The notes: generated from the letters alone by a model not told the origin. Shown: positions 52,315 to 61,525, counted from the first letter of the stretch. The stretch is DNA of 64,000 nucleotides from CAUZIZ01 sp965219855 (GCA_965219855.1 CBDCOR010000014.1:457192-521191), one strand, 5' to 3'. Translations and numbers: made by a program.

Positions 52315-52689
52315 CTAGTTCGAGGGTTTGGCTCAGACCCACATCCGCGGTCGGCGCATCCGAGACCAGAGTCATTGGCTCACTCCAGGTCTGCCCTTCA
52401 TCTTTGCTGACCAGCACAGCTACGCCAAAGGGTGGGTGACGCACGGTGTACGTCATGACTACGGCTCCGTTCGAGGATTCGATGGGATATCCCTGCAGTT
52501 CTGAAGGGTCCGTAACGCTCCGAGGTGAAGACCAGCTTGGGGGCATGCCCTTTGGGGCACACGACAACCCTTCGCTCAACCTCTAATCGGGCGTCGGAAA
52601 CGCTCACCTCGAAAACGCTTGAGGAAAGAAGGATACCGATGACAGTGAGTATGCCGGTGAACATTCAGACCTGGCCGGGATCTTCAAGC

Positions 52690-53121
52690 CTACACCGAAA
52701 CAATTGTTGATCTGGACTGCAGCCACAACGCCTCGAGCGCGCTGACGATCTTGCGCAGAGCAACTGGAGGGTTGACAGGACCCTCTCCCACGAGCGATTC
52801 AGGGAAGGAGAGCCGGTAGCGGCGTCCCTGACTTCTACGAACCTCCCCGGCAAGCTTGACGGTAGTCACCCCGAAGCGCAAACGCAGCTCGACAGCAGAA
52901 CCGAATGCCAACTGCGGCACCTTGCCCGAATCGAACCCGAGCAGCATCCCACAGAAGCCAATGTCGAGCGGACGTGGCGTCCAGACCATCTTGTCTACTG
53001 TGACCAGCTTGACACCAAGTCCGGTATCTTCAAGGTCGCGCAGCGGAACACAGAGGAGCCCTTGATCTGCTTCGCCCGAGACAGGTTTCGGCTTCGCGCG
53101 CTTTTTTCGTCTTACTACCAT
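52690..53121 (-). CDS. Possible PilZ-like small protein
   Basis: 143 residues from ATG 53121 (MVVRRKKRAKPKPVSGEADQ); a longer frame to 53286 has no support. The Arg/Lys-rich start followed by beta-strands (LLCVPLRDLEDTGLGVKLVT, DIGFCGMLLGFDSGKVPQLA, VELRLRFGVTTVKLAGEVRR and GRRYRLSFPESLV) fits a PilZ barrel, in which an Arg-rich stretch and a later D/N-x-S/G-xxG would bind cyclic di-GMP. The second motif (DIGFCG) is only a partial match. Call is weak; the start has no good ribosome binding site. Confidence 0.4.
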   Translation of the reverse strand: MVVRRKKRAKPKPVSGEADQGLLCVPLRDLEDTGLGVKLVTVDKMVWTPRPLDIGFCGMLLGFDSGKVPQLAFGSAVELRLRFGVTTVKLAGEVRRSQGRRYRLSFPESLVGEGPVNPPVALRKIVSALEALWLQSRSTIVSV

Positions 53122-53362
53122 CAGGGCGCCTACACATTGTTCATCGTACACGAGGCCCCTGAACAGGATTTGTTGTCCCGGGCTACAACCCCCAAGATTC
53201 AATGGGTTAGAGCGGCAGCCCTCGAGGTCTTCAAAGCCCGCCACTTTGGACCTGTCCGGTGGGGTCGCCTTTGCCCTTGCCCTCATCTATTTAGCTTGTA
53301 TCAAGGCTCTTGACAAATTCGGTCAGCGTGAGTCGCCAGGAAAACGCGAGATGATTGACCAG

Positions 53363-53428
53363 ACAAGGCAAGACGAGGCAAGGCAAAGGCACGGGCACGG
53401 GCACGGCAAGGGAAAGAAAGGGGAATTT
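53363..53428. repeat. GGCAAGGCACGGGCACGG simple-repeat tract
   Basis: Runs of GGCAAG and GGGCAC units in tandem, similar in base pattern to the GGGCAAG arms at 46393-46560. It lies 18 bases beyond the stop of the minus-strand gene at 53446. No gene in 53122-53445. Confidence 0.5.
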
Positions 53429-53445
53429 GGCAAGACTGGTAATGG

Positions 53446-54081
53446 TTACGGATAGATCAGCCGCGACTCGGGGCCACTGGAGGCGATTTCTGGATGATTC
53501 CGACGGATGAAAGTGAGGTACGTCTCTGCGTCCGATTTCTTCTCGAGATGATAGCGGACATCTGAATCCAGGACTTCCAGGCAATCTAGGATATCAGCGG
53601 TCCTGAGCCCCATTGCGCTCCATTCGGGATCCAGGCGCATCCGCTCCAGTTCCTCGTGAAGGGACCGCGACAGCGACTGCACGATCGGATTCGAGGATTC
53701 GTGTTGATAGATGATCCCCTTGCGCTCCGTCTCATAGGTCTCCCTCAGGAGGGCTACAGCCTCAAATACGTGCTGGTCTTGAAATGAAGTGAGATCTTCG
53801 CCGTAGGTGATGATCTGCTTCTCCAATTCTTCGATGAGCGGCTTGAATCGCTGCAGACTTTCGTACAGCCTCCTCTGGCGGACGGGATCATCCTGGTGCT
53901 GCAGCTGATTGATGTATTTCTTCACAGACTGATAGGTTTGTCCAGACGTCAGGTAGGTACAGTCTGAGGGGCAGGCCACTTCTACGACTCGCTTCTCGCC
54001 GCAGCATTGAGCACAGATTTCTCTCTGTTTCGCAGGGCAGAATCGCTTCCCTTTTCTCTTACCACAGAGAATACACTTCAT
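53446..54081 (-). CDS. Small protein with N-terminal zinc-finger-like CxxC pairs
   Basis: 211 residues from ATG 54081, with GAAGAAGGCC upstream; a longer frame to 54288 was rejected. The N-terminus carries a dense Cys cluster: MKCILCGKRKGKRFCPAKQR, then EICAQCCGEKRVVEVACPSDC, i.e. CxxC, C, CxxCC and CPxxC, a likely zinc-binding module. The rest is helical (FKPLIEELEKQIITYGEDLT, SRSLHEELERMRLDPEWSAM). I associate this layout with uncharacterised acidobacterial proteins; no function is assigned. Confidence 0.75.
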   Translation of the reverse strand: MKCILCGKRKGKRFCPAKQREICAQCCGEKRVVEVACPSDCTYLTSGQTYQSVKKYINQLQHQDDPVRQRRLYESLQRFKPLIEELEKQIITYGEDLTSFQDQHVFEAVALLRETYETERKGIIYQHESSNPIVQSLSRSLHEELERMRLDPEWSAMGLRTADILDCLEVLDSDVRYHLEKKSDAETYLTFIRRNHPEIASSGPESRLIYP

Positions 54082-54232
54082 CGGCCTTCTTCCATTCTCG
54101 AACTCAATAGACGATTCAATTTCGGCTTCCTCACCCTTGCCGGATGAGTATAACCGATGAGGCCTCGGCGCTCTTTCGGAGACACCCCATCTATATCCAT
54201 CCGGTTCGTAGGCGGATATAATCTTGGACGAC

Positions 54233-54688
54233 ATGGAAAAACGGTTCTTTACGCTGGACGAGGCACGGGAGCTTCTTCCCTCGGTCAACGATTGGATGGG
54301 AAAAGCGAGGTCCCTTGCCGGTTGTCTGGACCGCTATCGCGAGGCAGTTGCAAAGCTTGCCGACAACGCTCAGATGAACCAGGGCGGACCTGAGGGAACC
54401 GCCTACTTCACAGACCTGATCCGGCTTCAAAACTACCTGGTCCAGATCCAGGAAAGTGGATGTGTGGTGAAGAGCATCGAGGAGGGTCTGGTGGACTTTC
54501 CTCATCTCAAGAACGGTCGTGAAGTCTATTTGTGCTGGAAGTACGGCGAAGACGACATCCGCTTCTGGCATGAGGTTGACGCAGGATTCGAGGGACGGAT
54601 TCCTATCTCTGAATCGGAGTCTGGCTTAGAGAGGCAAAAGAAATCAATAACGGCCACGCCAAAGGCTATTCCCTGCTCGCAGTCTTGA
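54233..54688 (+). CDS. DUF2203 family protein
   Basis: 151 residues from ATG 54233 (TTG 54224 is also possible). N-terminal helical FFTLDEARELLPSVNDWMGK, and C-terminal signature GLVDFPHLKNGREVYLCWKY then GEDDIRFWHEVDAGFEGRIP, which is the DUF2203 hallmark. Function unknown in the family. The 3' end overlaps the TTG of the next gene by four bases (TTGA). Confidence 0.85.
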   Translation: MEKRFFTLDEARELLPSVNDWMGKARSLAGCLDRYREAVAKLADNAQMNQGGPEGTAYFTDLIRLQNYLVQIQESGCVVKSIEEGLVDFPHLKNGREVYLCWKYGEDDIRFWHEVDAGFEGRIPISESESGLERQKKSITATPKAIPCSQS

Positions 54689-55254
54689 TTCTGAGTTGGG
54701 CAATCGCTTGCTCCAAGGGGACAGAGGAGCCCCAGCAGGAGCCCCAGCAAGAGATTCCCTCACCCAGTTCGGACGCCCGGGCCAGTCTCGGAAATCTCAC
54801 CTTTGCAGCTCCTCCGGAGTGGATAGAGGAGTCACCATCGTCGCCCATGCGTAGGGCTCAGTACCGCCTACCCCGTGCAGCAGGAGATGCCGAAGACGCT
54901 GAATTGGTTATCTTCCACTTTCCTGGTCAGGGAGGCTCAGTGCAAGCCAACATGGACCGCTGGGTAGGTCAATTCAGCAAGGAGGATGGTTCGGCCGCCG
55001 CTGATAGTGCCAAGATCTCCAAGAGGGAATCCGGCAGCGTTGCCCTGACCATACTGGACGTAGGGGGCACCTATAGCCTCTCCGGCGGTCCCATGATGCA
55101 GCGCGGGAGTCCCAAACCCAACCACCGCATGTTGGCGGCTATTGCGGAAACCTCATCTGGTCCCTGGTTCTTCAAGCTTACCGGGCAGAAGAGCACCACA
55201 GAGAAGTGGGAAGAGAGTTTCCTCGGCTTTCTCGATTCGATTCAGCCCGATTAG
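54685..55254 (+). CDS. Small lipoprotein-like exported protein
   Basis: 189 residues from TTG 54685. Lipobox-like SWAIAC at residues 4-9, then EEPQQEPQQEIPSPSSD, a typical flexible linker, then a compact domain (LGNLTFAAPPEWIEESPSSP, ELVIFHFPGQGGSVQANMDR, FLGFLDSIQPD). A leader only eight residues long is too short. The hydrophobic stretch continues upstream in frame (GYSLLAVLILSWAIAC) but has no ATG/GTG/TTG before a stop, so the native start may be a rare codon or an indel may lie here. Family not recognised. Its stop lies three bases from the convergent stop at 55258. Confidence 0.6.
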   Translation: MILSWAIACSKGTEEPQQEPQQEIPSPSSDARASLGNLTFAAPPEWIEESPSSPMRRAQYRLPRAAGDAEDAELVIFHFPGQGGSVQANMDRWVGQFSKEDGSAAADSAKISKRESGSVALTILDVGGTYSLSGGPMMQRGSPKPNHRMLAAIAETSSGPWFFKLTGQKSTTEKWEESFLGFLDSIQPD

Positions 55255-55257
55255 TTA

Positions 55258-56072
55258 TTAGTTCCTGCGGGCCAGAAGGCGCACTTGGGGAAGGCGCTCC
55301 TCGATAAGTTTTTTTACCTTTGCGTCCTGGCTGTTTTGAACGAAGACTTCGAGATCATCAAGGGCTCCTGAATACTGTTCCAGGTCCAGCCTCACCAAAC
55401 CTCTTTCCAGAATCTCGGGCAGCGCCTCCTCCAGCAAGGGGAGCCGTCGATCTAGAATCTGCAGAAGTAATGGATTGTTGCCCCACCGGCGATAGGCTTG
55501 TTTGAGGTTCATCAGCATCCTCAATACGACAGCCCGGTTCGAGGTTTCGTTCAGATAGTCCCGTTCGAACTCTACTTGTCCCCCGTGAACCTCGTGGAAT
55601 CGCTGCTCGCACTCTTGTTCCAGGAGAATCTCCCCTCGATGGAAGGGATCAATAAACAGTTGATGGAAAGGCGCTGAGTACTTCAGCAGAAAATGGCCGG
55701 GCATCGCTACACATTGAAGACTCAACCCGAAATGCACAGCGACTCTTCGATAGAGGATGGCCAGCGAGATTGGGATGCCCTTCTTCCGATCCAAGACGAA
55801 CGTCAAGTAACTGTTGTTAGCGTTGTAATAGTCGTGAGTGTTCCCTTGAAACCCTTCCTCTTGAAAGAGAACATCATGATCTCGAAGGCTTCTCTCTTTC
55901 CAGCCAGTCGATCCTCGACCCGATGGCACAGCTCTGAGACTCGCTCTGTGTAGGCGGCCGAGTTGAAATTCGAGCTCTTGACTCGACAGAGCTGGAGAGC
56001 GATCTCGAAAAGGTCCCATTTATCTTCTGGTCCCTTTACGATCCCCAGATAGTCGTTAAGTGCCTGCTCCAT
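55258..56072 (-). pseudogene. SirB1/transglutaminase-like protein with one frameshift
   Basis: N-terminal segment from ATG 56072 (MEQALNDYLGIVKGPEDKWD) covers the SirB1 helix region. C-terminal segment resumes DVLFQEEGFQGNTHDYYNAN, SYLTFVLDRKKGIPISLAIL (GIPISL, family hallmark), VAMPGHFLLKYSAPFHQLFI (PGHF) and a TPR-like tail (LLEEALPEILERGLVRLDLE). The frames join with one base restored near 55876-55879. About 272 residues restored, normal for the family. In other bacteria SirB1/YchA-like proteins have no defined biochemical role; the fold resembles transglutaminase. Confidence 0.82.
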
Positions 56073-56232
56073 ACCGCTTCCCGCTGCTTGGAAGAGCCGA
56101 CCGAACCCAGGTCGGCGAGATGGCGGCAATCGTAGTTCTCCCACGGCCGAAAGTCAAAAGGGATGAGGGGTCTAAATCCGTGTGGTTTTCCCAACCCTCG
56201 TCCCCATGCTACTCTGAGAAGCGAACCCGATT

Positions 56233-57207
56233 ATGCGTGTCATCGCAAACGTATTGCTTCATAAAGATCCCCACACGACACGTTCGCCGGCTCTCCTAGC
56301 TCTTCAGATCATCTTTACCCTAAGCTTACTAGGAACACCACTCCAAGCCCGGGCTGAAGTGCCGAAGGATTCAACAAGTCAGGAAGAGCTTCAGGTTTCT
56401 CATCGTGCCCGCTCCCTGCAGCCCGGTGAGGTCGTGCTGGTTGAGGTCCAGTCAAGCGAGCGTGTCGATCGGATGATCGGAACAATCTTCGATCGAGAGG
56501 TGCCATTCGAAGTCGGCAAGGGTCTACCTCCAGGTCACTGGTGGGGCTTGGTCGGTCTCGACCTGGAAGTCAGTCCGGGTGAGTATGTCCTTCTGTTGGA
56601 AGCCTTTCAGCAAGGTCGTCCTGTCGGAAAAGCGAAGTATCTTCTACAGGTTGAGAAGAAGGACTTCCCAACCCGTCGCTTGACTCTGCCGAAGCGGTTC
56701 GTCAACCCTCCTAAAGAGGCGCTAGGAAGGATTCGGAAGGAATCGCGCAAAATCTCGGCGCTGTTCGGCGGCTTCGCGCCGGAGCGGCAGTGGGAGGGAC
56801 CGTTCGACCGACCCACCGAGGGGACTCCAACGAGCAGCTTCGGCAAGCGCAGCATTCTCAATGGACAACCTCGAAGTCCCCATACGGGAACTGACTTTCA
56901 GGCTGCGAAGGGCACCCCCGTCAAGGCACCAAACTTCGGTAAGGTGGTCCTGGCGGCTAATCTCTACTACTCCGGCAACACGATCATCCTCGATCATGGC
57001 CAGGGTCTTTACTCCTACTTCGGTCACCTACAAGATTTCAAGGTCAGCCAGGACGCCCAGGTTTCGAAAGGGACGGTGATCGGCAGCGTTGGGGCCACTG
57101 GACGGGTCACTGGTCCACACCTGCATTGGTCGGTTCGCTTGCGGAGGGCTCGAGTCGACCCTCTATCTTTAATAGCAGTGCTGTCCGCCTCCCGATTTTC
57201 CGAGTAG
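56233..57207 (+). CDS. M23-family peptidoglycan endopeptidase
   Basis: 324 residues. N-terminal leader with apolar LLALQIIFTLSLLGTPLQAR. An N-terminal beta-domain (VHVRARSLQPGEVVLVEVQS-like region) precedes the LytM/M23 zinc domain: GQPRSPHTGTDFQAAKGTPV (HxxxD), APNFGKVVLAANLYYSGNTI, LDHGQGLYSYFGHLQDFKVS and TGRVTGPHLHWSVRLR (HxH). The zinc ligands His, Asp, His are all present, so the enzyme should be active in the periplasm. Confidence 0.92.
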   Translation: MRVIANVLLHKDPHTTRSPALLALQIIFTLSLLGTPLQARAEVPKDSTSQEELQVSHRARSLQPGEVVLVEVQSSERVDRMIGTIFDREVPFEVGKGLPPGHWWGLVGLDLEVSPGEYVLLLEAFQQGRPVGKAKYLLQVEKKDFPTRRLTLPKRFVNPPKEALGRIRKESRKISALFGGFAPERQWEGPFDRPTEGTPTSSFGKRSILNGQPRSPHTGTDFQAAKGTPVKAPNFGKVVLAANLYYSGNTIILDHGQGLYSYFGHLQDFKVSQDAQVSKGTVIGSVGATGRVTGPHLHWSVRLRRARVDPLSLIAVLSASRFSE

Positions 57208-57225
57208 CCGTTCCCGGCCCGATTA

Positions 57226-58425
57226 TCATCGGGAGTAGGGGACACGAACACGGGAGGAAGTGGGTGAAAAGAAGACGCGAGATGTCTTCGGTTTACCCTC
57301 GGCTGGCGAGTCGGGGCAGACCTGGAGCAAGTAGATTCTGAATGAGCTGCCTTCGCCGATCCGGCTCTGGACGGTGATTCGGCCGCCACTGCGCCTGACG
57401 ATGCCGTAGGCGAGGGACAGGCCCAATCCACTCCCTTTTCCCTTACCTTTGGTCGTAAAAAGAGGTTCGAACACGCGCTCGAGAGTCTCCTCGTCCATCC
57501 CACAGCCGTTGTCACTGACGGTCAATTGGACTTGCCGGGGCTCTGTGTCAGCAGCTGCAATCGCCCTGGTCTCGTCGGCTATCCCCGTTTCAACCAGGAG
57601 TCGGCCTCCTTGGAGCATGGCTTCACGAGCGTTCAAGGCCAGGATCATCAGAACTTGTTCGAAGTCTCCAGGATCTATCGGTACCTGTCCAACCTGGGGA
57701 GCCAGCTCCGTTTCCAATTGGATGCCGATCCCAAGAAGATCTCGAAGTGCCCCTTCGCTACTGGCGATCAGGGAATTCAGGTCGACGCTCTTTGGCGGCG
57801 GCCCGCCGCTGGTGTTTATAAGCGCAAGACGCCCAGTGAGCCGGCTCGCCTCATCCCCAGCCTTCTTGATTTTCTCCACATCCTTGCGCAGCGGATCGAG
57901 CTCTCCGATGCGCTTGAGCAAGAGCTGACTGTGGATTGAGCTGACGGTCAGAAAGTTGTTCAAATCATGAACCATCGACCTGGCGAACCTGCCCAGAGAC
58001 TCCATCCTCTGCTCCAAGCCCTCTTGCTCCACCCTTTTGCCGGATCTGCTGATGTCGCGGGCTACGACCAGTGCCTCGACGGCTGTTGGTGCTTCTCCAA
58101 TGAGGCCGAGGCGGAACGACCAGCTCTTGACACCTCCACCAGGGATGCTACTCCGGAGCTCGCAACCCCTGGGGCCACTGATCTCAAAGACTCGCTCAAG
58201 GCAAGTCGAGAGAATCTGGTGATCGTCGGGTAAGAGAAAATCGTAGAGATTCGAGCCCACCTTGGCCGCCGGAATCCAATCCGTCTTGTCAGAGTAGACA
58301 GACTGGATAATACCGTCCGGAGCGAGGCTAAATGCGCTGTCGGGAGTGGTTTCCAACAGAGTATTCCAGCGTTTCTCCGATCTCTCGATTGCTTCCTCCA
58401 GCGCGGTTAGACGGAAAAGGTCCAT
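57226..58425 (-). CDS. PAS-containing sensor histidine kinase
   Basis: 399 residues, soluble (no membrane segments). PAS-like sensor at about 15-130 (DSAFSLAPDGIIQSVYSDKT, DFLLPDDHQILSTCLERVFE). DHp helix with phospho-acceptor His in RFARSMVHDLNNFLTVSSIH (HDLNN type). HATPase: VLMILALNAREAMLQGG (N box), VQLTVSDNGCGMDEETLERV (G1), VFEPLFTTKGKGKGSGLGLS (F and G2 boxes), GSSFRIYLLQV. HDLNN-type kinases usually work with a separate response regulator; none is adjacent. It converges with the M23 gene (18 bases between stops). Confidence 0.9.
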   Translation of the reverse strand: MDLFRLTALEEAIERSEKRWNTLLETTPDSAFSLAPDGIIQSVYSDKTDWIPAAKVGSNLYDFLLPDDHQILSTCLERVFEISGPRGCELRSSIPGGGVKSWSFRLGLIGEAPTAVEALVVARDISRSGKRVEQEGLEQRMESLGRFARSMVHDLNNFLTVSSIHSQLLLKRIGELDPLRKDVEKIKKAGDEASRLTGRLALINTSGGPPPKSVDLNSLIASSEGALRDLLGIGIQLETELAPQVGQVPIDPGDFEQVLMILALNAREAMLQGGRLLVETGIADETRAIAAADTEPRQVQLTVSDNGCGMDEETLERVFEPLFTTKGKGKGSGLGLSLAYGIVRRSGGRITVQSRIGEGSSFRIYLLQVCPDSPAEGKPKTSRVFFSPTSSRVRVPYSR

Positions 58426-58611
58426 TCTCTCCTCTTGCGGCCTGTTCAGATCCTGGTCCCAGCTGTTTCAGTCTCCCTACTGCATATCGGTCAGTAGCTT
58501 TCTCAGGCTTAGTACACTGGAACGTAAATACGGTCACGTTTGTGGCGAGCGCGACGGCGTCGAGGTGCGAGGTGACGACGGGCGGTCCAGCTTGAGGTAT
58601 ATTGGCGAAAT

Positions 58612-58777
58612 ATGAAGGCTAGGATATGGGCGCTTGTGACTCTCTTCCTGACCCTGACATCGACCGGCATCTCCCAGCGGTTCGACCGCGATTTCACCGG
58701 TGCGACGATGCGTTTGGACTTCTACCACACAGGCAACGCATCCCAGGAATACATCAGCTTGGATCGGACGTTGATAG
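58612..58777 (+). pseudogene. N-terminal stub of an M64 (IgA-type) peptidase cut by IS21
   Basis: From ATG 58612, MKARIWALVTLFLTLTSTGI is a signal peptide and RFDRDFTGATMRLDFYHTGN, then ASQEYISLDRTL, is the opening of the peptidase M64 N-terminal domain. The homology stops exactly at the left terminus of IS21 element 2 (58778), and the ORF ends inside the IS at 58833. The rest of the gene is not on the right-hand side of the IS. Confidence 0.7.
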
Positions 58778-58887
58778 TGTCGGGGGCCACTTCAAAAGCG
58801 GCCAGGCGGGGCCGGGTCAAAACCGGCCAGTGATTCAGTAGTGAAGCCCTCCCCGCGAAGCGGGGGGAGGAGGCTTTGTTGTGTGTT

Positions 58888-59043
58888 CAGCCGTAGAAGC
58901 GGTGGGAACTGTGGGAAACTCCGTCCGGAGGAGTTTTTCCAAGCGCTGTGGGAACGGTGGAAAAACTCGCCTCCTGGAGTCGTCTTCGCGAGGCAGCCGT
59001 TTTCCCACGGTTTCCATAGCGCGGCAGTTTCCACGGCTTTCCG
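58888..59043 (-). repeat. Long-hairpin module C in the 3' tail of IS21 element 2
   Basis: Read on the minus strand: CGGAAAGCCGTGGAAACTGC, CGCGCTATGGAAACCGTGGG, variable middle (GACGACTCCAGGAGG partly shared with module A), TTTTTCCACCGTTCCCACAG, CGCTTGGAAAAACTCC, TCCGGACGGAGTTTCCCACA, GTTCCCACCGC and ACGGCTG. Same orientation relative to istB as in IS21 element 1. 220 bases after the istB stop. Confidence 0.8.
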
Positions 59044-59263
59044 GGGGTGTTGGGGGAAACTCGAGAAGCCTGGCTTCCATGGTCTCTGCTTGGTTTCAAC
59101 GACACGGCTTCTTCCTGGCTTCCTTTTTTCAAAAAACATTCGCTCAGAGGCCCCTCAAGCAATGAGCTCTGCCCCACCCTGTCCTGACCCCTCCCTCGGA
59201 GCGGGCAATCTACGAAGCCTGGGGCTGAGTCCCAGGGTCTGCGAGTAGGGGACAAGCCCGCAC

Positions 59264-60062
59264 TCACAGCACTCGCCTCGCAGGTGTCATTTCTCTTTCC
59301 CCTCGCTTCGGGGTGGATTTCTCTCGTTGCTGTCGCTCGTAGAGGCGATAGCTCTTGCCCCGAATGAAGGTGACTTCCGAAGTGTGCAGGAAGCGGTCCA
59401 GCAGCGCCGAGGTGGCCGCCGTATCTCCTCCCAGCATCGCGCCCCAGTCCTCCAGGGGTCGATTCGAACTGAGGATCGTCGAGGTCTTCTGGTATCGGCG
59501 GTGCAGGATCTCCAACAGATCTTCTGCCGCCGACTCCGGCACTCTGCGGAGTCCCAGATCCTCGAGGATCAGCAGCGGGATCCGGGTCATCTCCGTAATG
59601 TAAGATCGGCGTCTGCCGGTGGCCGTGGCTTCGGCGATGTCTTCCAGCAGATCGAAAGCCGACTTGTACTGCACCCGGTGACCGGCTTCGACCGCCTTGA
59701 TCCCGACGGTGATGATCAGATGGCTCTTGCCGACTCCGGTCTGACCGATGACCAACCAGCCGCGGCGCTGTTGGATGAATCGGCCGGTAGCCAGATCGAA
59801 GATCTGCTGCCGGTTGATGGAGGGGTTAAAGGAGAAGTTAAAGTCCTCCAAGTGCTTTTGTTCCGGAAACTGGGCCTGGCGCAAACGTCCGCTCCAACAG
59901 CCGGTCCCGACGGCGGGTCAGCTCGTCATCAATCAGCAGCTCAAAGAACTCCTGATGGCTGAGCCTTCCCTGGACGGCTTGTTGCAGGCGAACGTCAAAG
60001 ACCTGAGCCAGGCCCGAGAGCCGGAGGTGACGAAGTTTTCGTTCCAGTTCTGATGAGATCAT
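59264..60062 (-). pseudogene. istB: IstB helper ATPase of IS21 element 2, one frameshift
   Basis: ATG 60062 opens MISSELERKLRHLRLSGLAQ, ending near RRDRLLER; the remainder (RQAQFPEQKHLEDFNFSF, Walker A VIGQTGVGKSHLIITVG, Walker B IPLLILEDLGLRRV, RPLEDWGAMLGGDTAATSAL) is in another frame. One extra T at the run 59883-59885 (AAA on the plus strand) accounts for it. About 265 residues restored. The start overlaps the istA stop (ATGA). Confidence 0.85.
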
Positions 60063-61525
60063 TCTGGTTCTCCTGTGGGATCGGTGATCTGGTACTCGGA
60101 CAGCGGTCGGATCAACTCGTGCTCGGAGGTAAACAAAGAGCGCTGCGGCACGTCCAGTCGCTTACACAAAGCCACCAGAGTCCGGTAGCGGAAGGCGTCA
60201 TGTGCGAGCGCCTTGCCGCAGGCTTCGTCGACGACCGAAGCGCGGTAGCGGCGGGTCAGCGAGATCATGCCCTGCACGAGTCGGTAGGCGAGCATGTCTC
60301 GGACCTCCAGAGCTCGCTCGGCCCAGCGGTGCGCCTCTGGACCCACGGCTCGGGCTTGCTTCAGCAGATGATGCTCGGTTCGATAGTGCGCGTAGCGTTT
60401 GCGTTCCGGAAGATGGCTCGTTTCGGTTCGGAATCTCCCCGGCGGGTGCTTCGGATGCAGGGCCACCTGTTGCTCACGAAAGAAGACGCGGACGATACGA
60501 TCATCCCAGTGCACGGCGACTTCACAACCGAGCAGATGATTGGGCACCGAGTAGAACGCTCGGTCGACTTCGATGTGGCCATCGGTGGAGACCGTTCGAC
60601 GGCCCACGCGGAAGAAACTGAAGCGGGAATCCGGAAGCGGTCGGAGATGCTTCTGTTCTTCGACAAAGCGGGGCCCAGACCTGCTGCTTGGTGGTGCCGT
60701 GGATGCGCTGGCGGGCGATTCGCTCGTTTCCAACTCTGCAGATGCTCATTCTGCGCATCCAGGCTCTCGAAGCGGCGAGCTTTGAGCGCGCTGGAGTCGG
60801 TATATCCGATGCTTCTTTCGACTTTTCCGTTCTCGTTCGGAGCGCCCGGATGGATGGGCAGCACGGCGAAGCCGTAGTGGCGAGCGAGCGCACTGAAGAC
60901 GGCATTGACCTCGGGGTCCACCAAGCAAGCCCGGGTGATCCCGGCCTTGAGGTTATCGAGGCGAACCACCTCCACGCCGCCTCCAAAAGCGTGAAAAGCC
61001 TCCTCGACACAGCGGATGAACGTCTTCAGTTCCTGCCGCCAGACGACTTCCTCATAGGAGTGGCGCGAGTGGCAGAGGACGGCCTTGAACAGATGAGGAC
61101 GGCGGTAACGACCCGATTCGGTCCGAGTCAGGGCTCCTTTGCCGAAGTCGATCTGCAGGTCCCGACCGGGGGGAGTTTCCACCCGAGCAAACACGCGAGG
61201 ACTCTCCGCCTTGAGCTTTCCACAGAAGCGCTTGACGGAGTTGTAGGCTCCCCCGAATCCCTGCTCGAAGACCAGGTCCTGCCAGATCCGCTTGGCCTGC
61301 AATCCCTGCTGGAGTTTCTTTTCAATCTGCTCCCGAAAGGGCTCACAGAAGCTGCGCAGACCCGGGGGCCTGCCTCTTGGCCGGTTTTGAATCTCGGGAG
61401 GGATCATAGCGGGCAATCCTCTCTCGTCGGACTCCCACCTCTCGCTCGATCCGACGATACGACCAGCCCAGCTTCAGGAGCGCCAAAACCGTTTGCTTCT
61501 TTTCCATTTTCAATGTATTGGCCAT
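60059..61525 (-). pseudogene. istA: IstA transposase of IS21 element 2, three frameshifts
   Basis: N-terminus MEKKQTVLALLKLGWSYRRI (HTH, start ATG 61507 or 61525). Catalytic blocks are present: RDLQIDFGKGAL, VVRLDNLKAGITRACLV and APNENGKVERSIGY. C-terminal HIEVDRAFYSVPNHLLG and EHELIRPLSEYQITDP. The frame changes at three homopolymers: GGGGG 61364-61368, a TTT/AAA run near 60733, and GGGG near 60689-60692. Removing one base at each restores a continuous IstA (for example SWNERIARQRIHGTTKQQVW). About 490 codons restored. Confidence 0.85.

Larger units (their letters stand above)
50405..52664 (-). pseudogene. Sialidase-like gene remnant with IS1380 copy 3 in its tail
   Basis: A leader (MFTGILTVIGILLSSSVFEV, from 52664) is followed by KLVFTSERYG, then after a frame change near 52500 by AVVMTYTVRHPPFGVAVLVS and KDEGQTWSEP (an Asp-box), then APTADVGLSQTLEL. 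The IS enters at CTAG; the frame resumes in the left flank as VRLAEFPESSF and stops at 50405. At about 110 codons it is far shorter than a sialidase (350 or more), so internal deletion preceded or accompanied the insertion. Confidence 0.65.

Noticed and set aside
53122..53286. N-terminal extension of the PilZ-like protein
   Set aside because: No homology-like features and no ribosome binding site; covers low-complexity spacer.
23571..59043. Hairpin module as an IS110-type bridge RNA
   Set aside because: Bridge RNAs belong to IS110 elements and lie in the element ends next to a DEDD recombinase; the elements here are DDE-type IS481 and IS21.
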